Shown piece after piece: positions 45,359 to 57,087 of a stretch of DNA of 64,000 bases; the first letter of the stretch is position 1, and each line of letters opens with the position of its first letter. Below the pieces are notes generated by a model. That model did no database searches and was not told where the DNA came from. It saw only the letters and a list, made by a program, of their open reading frames with translations. The translations under genes were made by a program, and so were the position numbers. Source of the stretch: Orobanche coerulescens (Eukaryota > Streptophyta > Magnoliopsida > Lamiales > Orobanchaceae); the NCBI GenBank assembly GCA_033398695.1, contig CM065801.1, positions 6,076,001 through 6,140,000 of the forward strand. The letters are read 5' to 3'.

Positions 45359-46020
45359 TGGGTATGAAAGAAGATAATAATGTTCGTGCAATATTACAGT
45401 GTTAATTACCGAATATTATATGGTAGGAATTAATGTTTTATTTTGTTTAATCTTTTTTTTTTTTTGGTACATGTGAATACTAGTAATGCTAGATGCGAGA
45501 GTTCCGGGTACGAAGTGTGGTCCCGGATTTCGCGAAACATGATGGATAGAGAATATACTACAGATTAGGACAGTTTGATCGAGCTCATGGCGATTGGTGG
45601 GAGATGCAAAACCTCAACATTCCTATTGAGATATACCTTTAAAGCTACTATCTACTTAATATGGGATGAACGAAATCGTCGCACACATGGAGAGGAGCAC
45701 ATGACTACTCAAGGTCTCATCAAAGTATCGACAAACAAGTGAGGAACCGACTCTCTTCAATCCGGGAGCTGGGAGACAAACGATACCGGGACGGGTTAGA
45801 AATGTGGTTTAGTATGCATTAAAGAAAATCTGTATAAATTTGTATTCTGATAACAAACGATTGCACTTGATGTAGAACAGTTTTTTGAATTAATTTTACA
45901 TATTATTCCAAAAAAAAAGAGTTCCGGGTATGAAAGAAGATAATAATGTTCGTGCAATATTACAGTGTTAATTACCGAATATTATATGGTAGGAATTAAT
46001 GTTTTATTTTGTTTAATCTA
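45359..46020 (+). repeat. Direct repeat of about 93 bp flanking a LINE tail
   Basis: The sequence from GGGTATGAAAGAAGATAATA to TTTTATTTTGTTTAATCT occurs at about 45359-45450 and 45926-46018 with almost no differences. Between the copies lie a T-run and a LINE 3' end with A-tail. Confidence 0.85.
45495..45918 (+). mobile_element. 5'-truncated L1-type LINE, 3' end only
   Basis: It encodes the C-terminus found after the reverse transcriptase of plant L1 elements: FKATIYLIWDERNRRTHGEE, then, after a one-base frameshift near 45730, a tail ending EMWFSMH and a stop near 45820. An untranslated 3' end and an A9 tail (45910-45918) follow. The word GAGTTCCGGGTA occurs at about 45499 and 45919 and may be a conventional short TSD. 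Confidence 0.65.
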
Positions 46021-46560
46021 TTTCAAAATAAAACAACACTAGCAAACTAATTTTCTGTTGAGAAGTAAAGAAAAAAGAGAGGGAGAATAAATCTTCTGTC
46101 CATGATCTCTTGACTCAAAATACTGAGCACAGTATTTAATATATTGTGATTATGTGTTAAAGTAATTCTCTTGGATCCCATTTAGTAAAGTAGATTAATT
46201 ATTTTAATTGTTGACTGATACGTTAAAGTAATAAATATAAATTTTATTGTGGAGTCTACTTCTTAAAATAAAAAGATTCAACAAATTCTGGACGAATAAG
46301 ATAATAATGTCAACAGATCATGGACGAGTCAATACTTCCATCCACGAAGTACAAAAGAAATCTAACATGTAAAAACACTTCATTTGTTAGCCAGAATAAA
46401 ATTTTGGTAATTAGTTTTCTCTGCAAAAACACTCCACTTGATCATTTACACTGCTTTTTTTTTTTTGCTACTTATCTTTCATTCTTTAAATTTATAAGAA
46501 AAGAAGGGCAAAATAAAAATAAATCAACAAGAAAATGGAATCGTCAAAAGAAAATATTAA

Positions 46561-46755
46561 CAATTGGCTTAACTCAATGGCCACCGAATTCTTCCCTTTG
46601 TGGAGATTCGAGTTCGATCCTTCTACAGATGAACTAAGGAGTTATAAATTGGCCTGATGGTAAAGATGTTGGAGTTAAGAAGTTTTCTAGTTTTCGGTGC
46701 TTGATGAACTAAAAACTAACTAATTCCTGATATTTACCGATCAGAAAAAAAAAAT
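46561..46755 (+). mobile_element. tRNA-derived SINE
   Basis: Box A AACTCAATGG (46571-46580) and box B GAGTTCGATCC (46610-46620) have the spacing of polymerase III promoters. The body ends in an A-run (about 46745-46754). The TSD is not clear. Confidence 0.6.
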
Positions 46756-46840
46756 CTAACACATAAATAATGTTGTAAGAGCCCTCCTATACCAAGCTCC
46801 ACTGCCCTTAAAATTTCGAGGAGATGTAGTAGTTCTCATT

Positions 46841-47090
46841 TAAGGCTGCAAATGAGCGGAGTCGAGACGATTTTTTGCTTTATCGAGCATGGCTTGTTAC
46901 TATTCACTCGAGTTTGAGCTCGAACGAGCAAAAATTCGAGCTCGAGCTCGGCTCGAACAGCATTCTCGAGTGCCTGTAAACGGCTCGCAAGCATTTTTTT
47001 CTTTTTTTTTTTATTTCTGTTATAAAAGTATAAAATTAGTATTTATTAAATTCATGTAATTGTTATTAACAATTAATTAAAATATTAAGG

Positions 47091-47123
<33 letters not shown>

Positions 47124-47415
47124 CATATACATACATATATATATATATATATAACATAAAAAAACATATATAATTAAAAAGCTTGTGAACTATTTATTTT
47201 AATATATGTGATTATTATTAATAATTAATAATAATATTGAGAATATCTATATATATATATATATATTAAATTGAAAACATATACAATTTAAATGCTTGCG
47301 AACCGCTCTCGAGCGCTCGAGCTAAATATTCACGAACTCGAGCTTGCGTGAGTCGACCTCGAGTCGAGCTTTAACCGAGTATACTCACGAGCAGCTTTAT
47401 TCATTTACAGCCCTA
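46841..47415. mobile_element. hAT-type MITE with CTCGAGC-rich arms, 575 bp
   Basis: The ends TAAGGCTGCAAATGAGC and TTCATTTACAGCCCTA are inverted. The flanks TTCTCATT and ATTCTCAC share TTCTCA, a worn 8 bp TSD. The arms contain GAGCTCGAGCTCGGCTCG-like words; TA runs lie in the middle. Confidence 0.7.
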
Positions 47416-47846
47416 ATTCTCACAACAGTCTTTATGTAATTAATAGGATTTCAAGCCATCTTTCACGAAAAATCACCTTTTGAAATTCTTTTTCAGTTTT
47501 AGAACCATGATAAGTTGGTAATTACAATGGCAGACTTGACTGCTTGACATGCTTGTGCTGTTGCAAATGGAAAAAAGTTACTCGTAACAAGTAATACAAA
47601 ATATCTTCTAATGTAAATTTAAAAACTATTTAGAAACTCTATAACTTAAAACGTGTATATATATATATATAGACATATATCAAAAACGTATATTCTATCG
47701 TGTTCGAATTTAGTAAAAATAACGCCAAATACAACTAAAATTTGATAACTATTGAACCGCTAGCGGTGGAGTGGTCTCTCACACATACGGTAAATCCAAT
47801 ATATAAGATCTCGTGCCTTGGAAATTTTGAATAACCACTTTACTAT

Positions 47847-48092
47847 TTATGCCCAATAAAATATATTTCTCAACATAACAATCAGAACATCGGTTAGAAA
47901 TTCATTTTTCATCTTGTTGCGCAAATTTGTCTTAACAATATTCATTGCAGAGAAAGCATGTTCCACACTAGCCGTTGCAACACGCAAAACTATAGTCAAC
48001 TTGATATGAATATACACCAGGTGAAAAGTAGTGTGAAATTTCGCCTCAACCATATTAGTTGCAAGTTGTCTAAGACCATCCTCAATGATCAT
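47847..48092 (-). pseudogene. hAT transposase C-terminal (dimerisation) fragment
   Basis: On the minus strand the frame contains VATASVEHAFSAMNIVKTNL and RNKMKNEFLTDVLIVMLRN, the SVERxFSxMxxIKTxLRNxM signature of the hAT dimerisation domain (as in plant TTF-type/zinc finger MYM-like hAT transposases). Only about 80 codons remain. The catalytic region is absent, and TIRs for this copy were not found. Confidence 0.75.
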
Positions 48093-48190
48093 TTCTACCC
48101 ATTGGAATTTTTAATATAGAAATAAAAAATAGAAAAAGTCTTCTCCACTTAGAGTTTCCATATACATTTCAAGGAAATAGATCATATGAA

Positions 48191-48428
48191 AACTATTTAC
48201 CTTGTGAAATCTAGAAACTTTTGTAGGCCATTGATATTAGTGATCTAACGGCTGTAGATGAGTAGAATTATATGCATTTATGTATTTTTTTATTGCATTA
48301 TTTGTTGCATATATTAGCGACCAGCTTGATGCAACAAATAATAACAAATATGCAATGAAATTACTTAATAATGCAATTGATTTCTAGATTTTACCATTAA
48401 GAGTGTTTTCACCATAGTCGATCCCTAC
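48191..48428 (-). mobile_element. MITE-like repeat copy 2
   Basis: The reverse complement is nearly identical to 15337-15578, including the GATTGACTATGGTG-type start (here GATCGACTATGGTG) and the CTAGATTTCACAAGGTAA end. Confidence 0.75.
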
Positions 48429-48933
48429 ATTTCAATATGACATGGCAAATGAATCACATTTGGATTTTTTATAAAGATTTCTAGGTGCAGAAAAATTGAT
48501 AGAAATTCTATATATGACATAACTCTCTCATATTAAGTAAATAAGAAATTATTTAAGAATTAAAGAACCATTGAAATTAACTTTTCTGCCACTTTCTAAT
48601 GTTGACGTCTGATTTGGTCAACGTCACGTGTGCTGATCTGGACGAATGGATCGAAGCCACGTAGAAAATAATAAATAAGATGAAAAGGATTGGATCACTA
48701 AATTTTATTAATGACCTTAATTTGAAGTAGAGCCGAGCTGATTATTTTGAGCCGGTATATCTACTTTTCTCACTTATTACAAATTCTCTCTTTTTTCTCT
48801 CTTTTATCATAAATGCCAAAAGTCCAAAGATCCTTCTCACTGTATCCTCCTTCCATATATAGGCAGTCTTGGTCAATCATGAGATGACAGCTGGCGAATG
48901 TTGGGGAATATGCCCAAAAATACTTGTGAGACT
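48429..48933. other. Spacer left of the MULE
   Basis: No gene was recognised. On the minus strand GCCTATATATGG near 48855 is TATA-like, followed by purine-rich sequence, so this could be a decayed LTR promoter into which the MULE inserted. Confidence 0.3.
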
Positions 48934-48943
48934 GTGAATATGC

Positions 48944-49162
48944 GAGATAAAGTCTTTTTTGGTCCCATAACTTTTCGCCTTTACCAAAAATGTCCCAAGA
49001 AATTTCGTTTAGCCAATTACACCCCAAATTTTTCTCAAGTGTATAATTTACATCCCAATACTCGTCGGAGTTGAGAAAACGGCGTCGTTTCCCCCCATGT
49101 GACCCGCCCGTGACTTTTAATTTGGGGCTTTTTATCTCCGGCGTGATGTGGACAATACGTGG
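48944..49162 (+). repeat. MULE left TIR
   Basis: 219 bp, inverted match to 54340-54558; inner end GACAATACGTGG. Confidence 0.92.
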
Positions 49163-49369
49163 AATGTCTTGCCCAATTAAAACACAAAGAATGGCATCTC
49201 ATTATTAAAATAGCCCCAATAATATAATTTAAAAAAATTAACAATTAAATTAAATTAGAAATACAATTCTGCGTAGGAAAGGCGGGAGAAAGAAGAGCTA
49301 ATCTAGGGTTCATGCGCAGAAAGTCTCCGAGCTGAATTTCGAGCCCCAAATAGCGAAAAGGAAACAGCA

Positions 49370-52300
49370 ATGGTTTTTGTGCGGAGGAAAGGTGCAATGG
49401 AGTGCCCCAACCCAAAATATGGTAAGTTCTCTTGTCCTTGTGTTTAAGATTCGCTTTTGTATAAGTAATTGATAACTAAAAATTGGTTTCTTTCATACTT
49501 CTGTACAGATTCGAATAGTAAATACCTCACTTTGGTCTTGTATTTTGGTGGAAAGTTTGAGCATTCCGACAATGAATACGTAGGGGGGACAGGGTTGTTT
49601 ATGATTGGGTTAGGTCCTTTGAACTTAAAAAATCTGATTTGGATGAGTATTGTGTAAAGGCAGGGTGCAAAGGGGAGAAAGAAGTATTATATTAGACTTG
49701 GAGATATGAGCTTTAAACTCCTAGCTGATGATGAGGATCTTAATTCATGGTTAGAGAGGGACCTTGCATTCAGGGAAGTTCATATATTTGCTGAACAAGT
49801 GCAAGTAGAAAGTGAGAGTGTGTACATAAATCTTGATGAGGATGACTCAGACTTTAAAGATCCTGACTTTATGATAGGTAATGAATTGACTGATGAAGAT
49901 GATGATGAGATTTTTGATGAAAATATAGAGGAAGTGTCCTATGACAATGATGAGATAGATGAATCAAATGAGATTGAGAATAGTACCATTTATATTATGC
50001 CTGAAGGGATGAGTGAGAGAGATAATCAGACTGAAGGAAATGAGAGGGGTAAGCATCCTGAAGGAAGTGAGAAGGGTAAGCATCCTGAAGGAAGTGTTAA
50101 GGGTAAGCAGCCTGTAGTTGATGAAGAGGATAATGTGGGTAAGGGTGAGGGTGAGCCTGACATTGTTTGTGATGTCAATGAGGTGGACTTTGATGAGAAC
50201 AGAGTGTCTGATGAAGACAATGATGAGCCTAATTACCCTGTGTTTAAATCCCAAGACTATATTCAGTCCAGTGTTCTGCCTCAATCAAATCTTTGCCACT
50301 AAGGGGAGTTCGTAAAGGCCGCTACCACATGTCATAATGTTAAGAGGAGCATATGCTTTCCTAAGAATGATAATATAAGGATATATGCAAAGTGCGTGAA
50401 TGATAATTGTAACTGGAAGATCCATGCATTGAAAAGAACGGATGAGATGGCATTCCAGATTAGGGTGTTTGAGGACAAGCACACATGTGCACCTACTAAT
50501 AAGGTTAGGAACATGACCTCCACATGGTTGAGTGAGAGATTCTTGCAGAGGTTCCAATCTGATCAGAAGAAAGATGCTTTTGTTTTTATGAAAGACACTT
50601 ACCATGACACAAAGTGCCAAATCAGTAGGCAACATGCTTACAAAGCTAAGAAGAAAGCACTCTTGAAGATTGAAGGTGATCCTGACCTTCAATACTCTAA
50701 GTTATGGTCTTATGTTGATGAGCTGAGGAAAACAAATCCTGGATCCACCATACTATTAGGAACTGAACTAGATAATAGTGTTACTAGATTTAGTAGGATC
50801 TACATGTGTTTTGATGCATTAAAAAAAGGGTTTGCAAAAGGGTGTAGACCTATTATAGGTGTGGATGGGTGTCATCTGAAAATCAAGCATGGGGGTATGC
50901 TCCTTACTGCAGTTGGGGTTGATGGTAACAACAACCTATATCCTATAGCTTATGCTGTGGTTGAAAAGGAGAATGGACCAAACTGGGAGTGGTTTCTCAC
51001 TGTATTGAAGTCTGATCTGTCTCTTAATGATCAAGACACAACCTTCTTATCTGATAAGCAGAAGGGCTTGATTCAAGCATTCCAGTCTTTTCCAGGTGTG
51101 AGCACGATTTTGTGTCGTGCATTTGCATAATAACTTCAAAAAGGTCGGGTTTAGGGTCGTGCATTGAAGTATCTTTGTATGGAGGGTCGCTTGCAAGATT
51201 ACTGAAGGTGAGTTCAATTTAAGAATGAGGGAGTTGAATGCTTTGAATGAGGCAGCATGGCAATGGTTTCAAGATAAGCCTCCTACTCAGTGGTGCAAGG
51301 CTTTTTTCTCTGAAAGACCTAAGTGTGATATGTTATTAAATAATGTGTACGAGTCATTCAATTCTAACATCCTAGATGCAAGGGACAAATCCATTATAAC
51401 AATGTTGGAGTGGATTAGAGAGCATTTGATGAAAAGATTACAAAGAAATAGAGATTTAGCTAGTGCCAGGTGGCACAAGAGACTTTGTCCTCGGATTCAT
51501 ACTCATTGGAGAAGAATATGGACAAAGTGGTGATTGTATCCCCATTAAGTCTAGTCATGAACACTATCGGGTGTCTTGCTATGATGGGAGTCAAGATAGA
51601 TTTGCGGAGTAATGTGCACCTGCAGAGCATGGCAACTAACTGAAATACCTTGCACACATGCTATATGTGCAATGCTAAATCAAGGATTGGACCCTGTGGA
51701 CTTTGTGGATGATGCATACACTGTTGAGACCTATTTGAAAGCATATGGGAGCCCCATTTATGGGATCAGCTATGAGGCTTTATGGGGTGAGACAATGTAT
51801 ATTCCCCCTCTTCCCCCTAATTTTGGTACAAAACCTAAGAGAGGCAGGAGACAAACTAAGAGAAGATTGGAGCCTGATGAGAAGGCAAGGAAAAGTGGGA
51901 GCAAACCAAAAAGGATGAGGAGACAACAAACAACAGTGACTTGTAGCAAATGCAAAGTCCAAGGACATAATGCTGCTGGATGCAAAAGGAAAAAGGTATT
52001 CATCATGTTTCATGTATATGTTGTATCTTATGTCAAGGTTATTCATTATGACTGATGTCTGTGTTATGTTGTATCAAATTTGTAGGCTGATGCTTCTGAT
52101 GGAGGTGCTCAGCAATCAAGTGCTAGTGTGATAGGTGACAAAGTCATTAACATTGATGACAACACAAATGAGGTGTGTCCACTGACATTATTGTAGTATA
52201 GCTGTTGTTTATTATATTTTATGCTGATATGTGTGATGTACTTCAAGCAGATTGCACCACCAAGGTTTGTGAACCCTATACTTGTGGAAGAGAATGTTGG

Positions 52301-52607
52301 TACCACTCAACAGAGCCAAGTAATCAATAAACAATGGTACAAACCTGCTCCAGAACCTCATCTTCAGGGACCCCCCATGTACCAGCAAATGCAAATGGGA
52401 CAAGGTCATTTACAGCCAAGGGTTCAAATTAGAGCACCACCACCAGGGAGAGATGGTTGGGTTGGGCACTTCACAAACAGATGTAATGCAACCCTTGGAG
52501 AGGACACTTTAAAGAGGATTGTGGTGGATAATGATGGTCAGAAGTACTTGGATTTATCATCACAGGCTGGAAAAGCAGAAGGAAAAGGAAAGAAGAAGAA
52601 GAAATGA
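49370..52607 (+). pseudogene. MULE transposase (mudrA-like), frameshifted
   Basis: ATG at 49370. Exon 1 49370-49421, intron 49422-49508, then further introns at 51996-52085 and 52173-52250 (all GT-AG). Domains: N-terminal region with YLTLVLYFGGKFEHSDNEYV, an acidic linker, the MuDR DNA-binding domain (CVNDNCNWKIHA, then FEDKHTC), and the MULE DDE core with IIGVDGCHLKIKHGG (first Asp codon about 50864) and FLSDKQKGLI (second Asp about 51053). A SWIM zinc finger CTCRAWQLTEIPCTHAIC (about 51610-51680), a basic stretch and a zinc knuckle CSKCKVQGHNAAGC follow. Frameshifts are seen near 49590, 50300 (in AAGGGG), 51115-51225, 51500 and 51600, so no full-length protein is made. Length and order fit autonomous MULEs. 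The C-terminal exon is Gln/Pro-rich and ends in a Lys run. Confidence 0.85.
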
Positions 52608-53582
52608 AGACATCTGACTTATTTTCATTAATGTGTACTTGTTCAGGGTTTTTTTGCTTATTTTGAGGATTGTAATAATTATGTTTAACTTCATGTACTG
52701 CTGTAAGGTACTTTGATGTTTGTGATTACAGCTAATGAAATTAAGTCCTGTTGTTTAAAATACTTCATTTGGTACTTTGATGTTTCTGATTTTGGTTAAT
52801 GAAATTAAGTCCTTTTATTTCTGATAACTGGTCCTTTGATGTTTTTGATGTTTCTTATGTTTGGTACATGTGACTTCATTTGGTCCTTTTGTTAACTTCA
52901 TTTCACTTTGATGTTTGTTTAGTGCTGGTTCTGATGTTTCTGGTTTTTGTTCCTTTTGATGTTTTTGATGTTTGTTTCTGATGTTTCTTATGTTTGGTAC
53001 ATTTGACTTCATTTGGTCCTTTTTGTTTTCTCTTGATACAAACCTCATTTTGACAACTCATTTGGTCCATTTTGATACAAACCTCATCTTGGTTTCTCTT
53101 GCACATTATGGTTCATATTGGTTCATTTTGGATATGTTCATCATTTTGACTCATAAACCTCATTTTGATACAAACCTTGCACATTATGGTTCATTTGGTC
53201 CTTCTGTTTCTGTTCCTGATTTTGGTTCATTTGGTCCTTTTGTTTCTGATGTTTAACATCATGTTTAACAAACCAGAACTCTTGCAAATCAACCAGATAT
53301 CTGGTTCTGATACAAACCAGGTACAAACCAGGTTCTGATAACTGGTTCTGATACAAACCAGATACAAACAGACCAAATTACAACTTCATTAAACAGAACA
53401 AACCAATTAGAACACAATTGCACTTTATTCATTCTACATAACTAGATACAAACCAGAACATTAAACAGAAGAACACTTCAATAAAATAAAAACTGATAAT
53501 ACAAACCAATTACAACACATGTGCATTTTCTCACACCACCAGTACATCAATCTAACATAACATTTTTAATCCTACACCTTCA
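52608..53582. other. Non-coding spacer between the two MULE genes
   Basis: Degenerate TTTGATGTTT / CATTTTGATACAAACC repeats make up most of 52740-53500; they produce long but meaningless frames. Both genes end into this spacer. Confidence 0.7.
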
Positions 53583-54137
53583 TCATATCCAAGTACAAAC
53601 CATAGCAAAAGCTAAACCAGCACAAACCATAGAAAAAGCCTTCACAAACAGATTCATATTACATAATTTGATGCCATATCTTCTCTCCTCCACCTTCATT
53701 TTCATCTTCAACTTCTGGTTTTGAGAAATCAATTGTCTATTTTCCTCCTTCAATGCCATGTTCTCTTCTTCAAGCTTTTCATTTGCACACTCCACCAATT
53801 GAATCATTTGATTCAATTTATCTACAATTATCTCTGCTCTTTGGGTCTCATCCCTCTGCTCATTAACCCTCTTCAGTAACCCGTGTATAATTGGTCTTGC
53901 CCGATCACACAATGGGTCGTCAATCCAGCGAAAGAATTTACAATACCCATCTTTCTGAAACATAAATAATCGAGAAGAAAATCAGAAAACATCAAAAATT
54001 GAACGTACAATAACGACATTACAGACTTCTCATACCGGGTATTTTGCACAACCATAGAACCGCCGACCTACGTTTGCTTCTTTCCAACTAGTCACGATTG
54101 AGGCTCGTTCATGGCACCCACACTCTATTTCGTCCAT
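53583..54137 (-). CDS. zf-GRF and coiled-coil protein encoded by the MULE, two exons
   Basis: On the minus strand exon 1 is 54137-54036 (34 codons, MDEIECGCHERASIVTSWKE...), the intron 54035-53955 (81 nt, GTATG...TTTCAG) and exon 2 53954-53583 (123 codons and stop); the junction is in phase 0. The joined 157-residue product has a GRF zinc finger: CGCH near residues 6-9, GRRFYGCAKY, then KDGYCKFFRWIDDPLC spanning the splice. A coiled coil (about residues 75-125, heptads rich in Glu/Lys/Asn) and a hydrophobic C-terminus (VKAFSMVCAGLAFAMVCTWI) that could be a membrane anchor follow. GRF fingers bind nucleic acid. No lesion is visible. The second-gene position and convergent orientation recall mudrB of MuDR, but the sequence is unrelated to mudrB as far as I can tell. 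Confidence 0.78.
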
Positions 54138-54339
54138 GAATTTCACGGGAATTTCGCCACTCACGCGAATTCCGCCACTCACAGGGTTTAGCGTTCTTCT
54201 TTCTTCGCCCTAATTTTGGGTTCGTTCTCAGTTCTTCGTTGGTTTAAGTTTACGAATGAATAAAAAAAAATTAAAAAGTTTTAATTAATGAGGTGGAAAA
54301 AAATTATTGCTTTTGTGTGATAAAAAAATCAAAAATCCC

Positions 54340-54558
54340 CCACGTATTGTCCACATCACGCCGGAGATAAAAAGCCCCAAATTAAAAGTCACGGGCGGGT
54401 CACATGGGGGGAAACGACGCCGTTTTCTCAACTCCGACGAGTATTGGGATGTGAATTGTATACTTGAGAAAAATTTGGGGTGTAATTAGCTAAACGAAAT
54501 TTCTTGGGACATTTTTGGTAAAGGCGAAAAGTTATGGGACCAAAAAAGACTTTATCCC
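54340..54558 (-). repeat. MULE right TIR
   Basis: Inverted copy of 48944-49162, ending CCAAAAAAGACTTTATCCC. The GRF gene starts about 200 bp inside it. Confidence 0.92.
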
Positions 54559-54568
54559 GTGAATATGC

Positions 54569-55341
54569 CTTAGACATGTGGCGGCCTCTAAGGATTGCCT
54601 CGGGAAGGGACATGACAGCATGCGTTAATTGGCATGCGGGCCTGTCCCGCATGCTACTGGCAACGCTTATCCGCTGGGGTCGGTCCTCGGGTCTCCCTCC
54701 GTTCAGGTCGGCCTTGTTGTAATCTTGAATCGGAGCATTTTTATCTTCATTCTGCTCGGCCCTCCTAGATCGGATACCGGGTCGGCTTTGACGTCTCTGC
54801 CCGGTCCGGTTTTTAACGAGCCCGGGAGGAAATCGGGTTCATAATCGGTCCGGATTTAGGCTCTGTTCGGCCGGTTCAGCTGCCTGGAGTGCTTACGTGG
54901 ATGCCAAGGTGGATGGTCTATCAACAAGGGCCCCCGAGTCCAGGGCCGTGTTGGGTTGGCCGGGGCTGGGGTCGTTTCATACTGAGGCCGATCCGGCTTG
55001 TGGGAGGATAAGATCTCTCGAAGGGACGCCTCTTTGAGAGTCGCGTCGATTCGATTTCAGGGTTATTAGGTGTCATGATGAGGGAGACGCGTGGCGGAAT
55101 CTGATTTGACGATGCGTTCACGCGCTTTCGATTTTCGCGACGGTTCAGTATGAAATGTCGCGCCACGCGCTGGGCATTTAATGTCTCTTTTCCTTTATAA
55201 ATATAAGACGTCTCCTTCTTCATTATTCCCTTCGCCATTTTTGTGTTTTGTTGCAGAGAAGAGAGAGAAAATTTTTCGGCGTCCTCTTCCTGATTTTTAG
55301 AGAGAATTTCCCGGTAAGCCATTTCCCTTTTTCTACTTTAC
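54569..55341 (+). promoter_or_regulatory. GC-rich promoter-like region with hairpin and TATA box
   Basis: Hairpin GCATGCGGG-CCTGT-CCCGCATGC lies near 54633-54655, TTTATAAATATAAG at 55194-55207, and a CT-rich leader ends in a TTGCAG-like acceptor at about 55251-55256. It looks like the 5' end (possibly LTR) of another element that encodes the short ORF at 55342. Confidence 0.4.
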
Positions 55342-55570
55342 GATGTCGGAGCTGAGGGATGAGACACAGGTGGAGTTGACTGTGTCTCCGGACCACACGG
55401 GGGTGGCGGATCTGTCCATGGGCGACGCTCCCATCGACTAGAGCAACGAGAAGGAAGGCGGCGAGGTCGCGAGGTCGCTGGATTCTGGAGATGCGGAGGT
55501 GGTGGCGCCGTTGACGGCGGTCGTTGGGACTCAAGCGGAAGAAAGGGTTGAGTCGGTGGAGGCTTGGACT
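55342..55570 (+). pseudogene. Unknown acidic ORF start, truncated by an LTR insertion
   Basis: ATG at 55342 opens MSELRDETQVELTVSPDHTG. An in-frame TAG lies at 55438-55440, after which the same frame stays open and Glu/Ala/Val-rich to the LTR boundary at 55570. The N-terminal style resembles element-encoded gag-like proteins, but I do not recognise the family. The long-LTR element inserted at 55570/55571. Confidence 0.4.
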
Positions 55571-55875
55571 CTGTAATATCTGGAATTTCTATTACTGTTG
55601 TTTAATATTATTTTATCCGAGTTATATTGTACAGCGTGAAATCTGTACAGTAGGGATAAAATAAATAAAGGACTGAGATATCAGTATCGGTATAATTGTC
55701 GTATTTGGTCGACGCTACATTTGAGGATATTGTGTATCGTGTTGTCGTACTTTTGATATTGGGTATATCGTATGATGATATTATCGATTCGATGTTTGTG
55801 TTCGGTGTGTCTTATGTTCGTTTTTGGTATGTCGAGACGTTGGACAAGAATCGGAAAATGGCTAAGTATAGCCTT

Positions 55876-56380
55876 ATTAGCGCACGCCGATATTCATGCA
55901 TAACGCACGCTATCGTGCAGGATTAGCGCACGCTACGTTTATAGGTTAGCGTACGCTAGTGCGGGAATCGGAAGGAATCTGCGTGTGGACCCGCCGCTTT
56001 GGCGCACGTTCGTAAGTCAACGGTTGTTGTCTGAAGTATTAGCGCACGCTAAAGATTAGGCTTAGCGCACGCTAACTATATATCGATCAACAAGGAATCT
56101 TATCCTTGCCGAGATCTTTGTCGAATGTGGGGGCGAGTGGTAGGTGAACACCGTAGTAAGTCAACTTTGATAGCGCACGCTAAGAGTAAGGACTTGCGTC
56201 GCTAGACATGATGATTTACGACGTTAATGCATGGGCATTACGTACGTAAGGTAGTTTACGAAGCAAGACAGTAGCCTCTGGCTGGATAGCGCACGCTAAC
56301 AAAGTCAGTTAGCGCACGCTAAGGCTAGCGCACGCTAAACATAATGGTTTAGCGCACGCTAGTGATGTATTCTATTTAAA
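55876..56380 (+). promoter_or_regulatory. TAGCGCACGCTA cassette and TATA-like box, 5' LTR
   Basis: Copies or variants lie near 55878, 55902, 55923, 55946, 56039, 56063, 56171, 56285, 56308, 56324 and 56349, nearly all in the sense TAGCGCACGCTA. TATTTAAA follows at 56373-56380. Confidence 0.8.
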
Positions 56381-57087
56381 GGGACAAACGGGTGTCATGA
56401 AACATTTCGTCCATTTCTTTCCTTTCACCCGATAGAGACAACCTTGGGAGAACATTTGGAGTTCCTAAACACTGAGGGATGATCCTCTTTAACAAGATTA
56501 AAGATGGAAATCATGGAGTGAAGCTTTGTTCTTGAAATCATTGGTGATTCTTGGAAATCAATCCTTTCCTTCAAAAAAGGTAATTACTCTTCACTTTGAG
56601 ATTTCGTTTTGAATTGTATATGATGTTCTTGAGTTGATGATTATCATATAAACAAGTTGATGAGCATGACAATGAGTTGGATTACCGTACTAAGTTAGTG
56701 TTGTTATCAATATATGAGTATTGATATGTTTCGTATGGTTTTGGATGGAATTCAAGATATATGTTGATGTAATTCCCTTCTTCAATTCGGATTTTTGATG
56801 TTTTGTCGTTGGTTACTTCGTATGGTAACGATTATGGTGATGCTACTGTGATTCTTGAAGTTATATGAATTGTATGTCGAAGAACATGATGAATAAGGAT
56901 TTTTAGATGTTAGAACACATCGGATTTTATCATTTTATGGATCATGAACGTGAATTTGGATAATTCGTGTTCTTGAAGAGCTATTAAATTATATGTCATG
57001 ATTGTTATGAAATCCTTAATCTCGAGATGAGTTGATCATTGTCATGATGGAAGTGTTAGACGATGCTTGAAATGCATGCCACCGCAC

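Larger units (their letters stand above)
48944..54558 (+). mobile_element. MULE (Mutator-like element), 5.6 kb, two genes
   Basis: It has 219 bp TIRs (48944-49162 and 54340-54558, near identical, outer end GRGATAAAGTCTTTTTTGG) and a 10 bp TSD GTGAATATGC (48934-48943 and 54559-54568). It carries a plus-strand transposase gene (49370-52607) and a minus-strand zf-GRF protein gene (53583-54137), arranged convergently like mudrA/mudrB. High TIR identity and an intact TSD indicate a recent insertion, but the transposase frame is broken. Confidence 0.92.

Noticed and set aside
52815..53356. Lys/His/Gln-rich minus-strand frames in the MULE spacer
   Set aside because: They arise from degenerate CATTTTGATACAAACC-type repeats.
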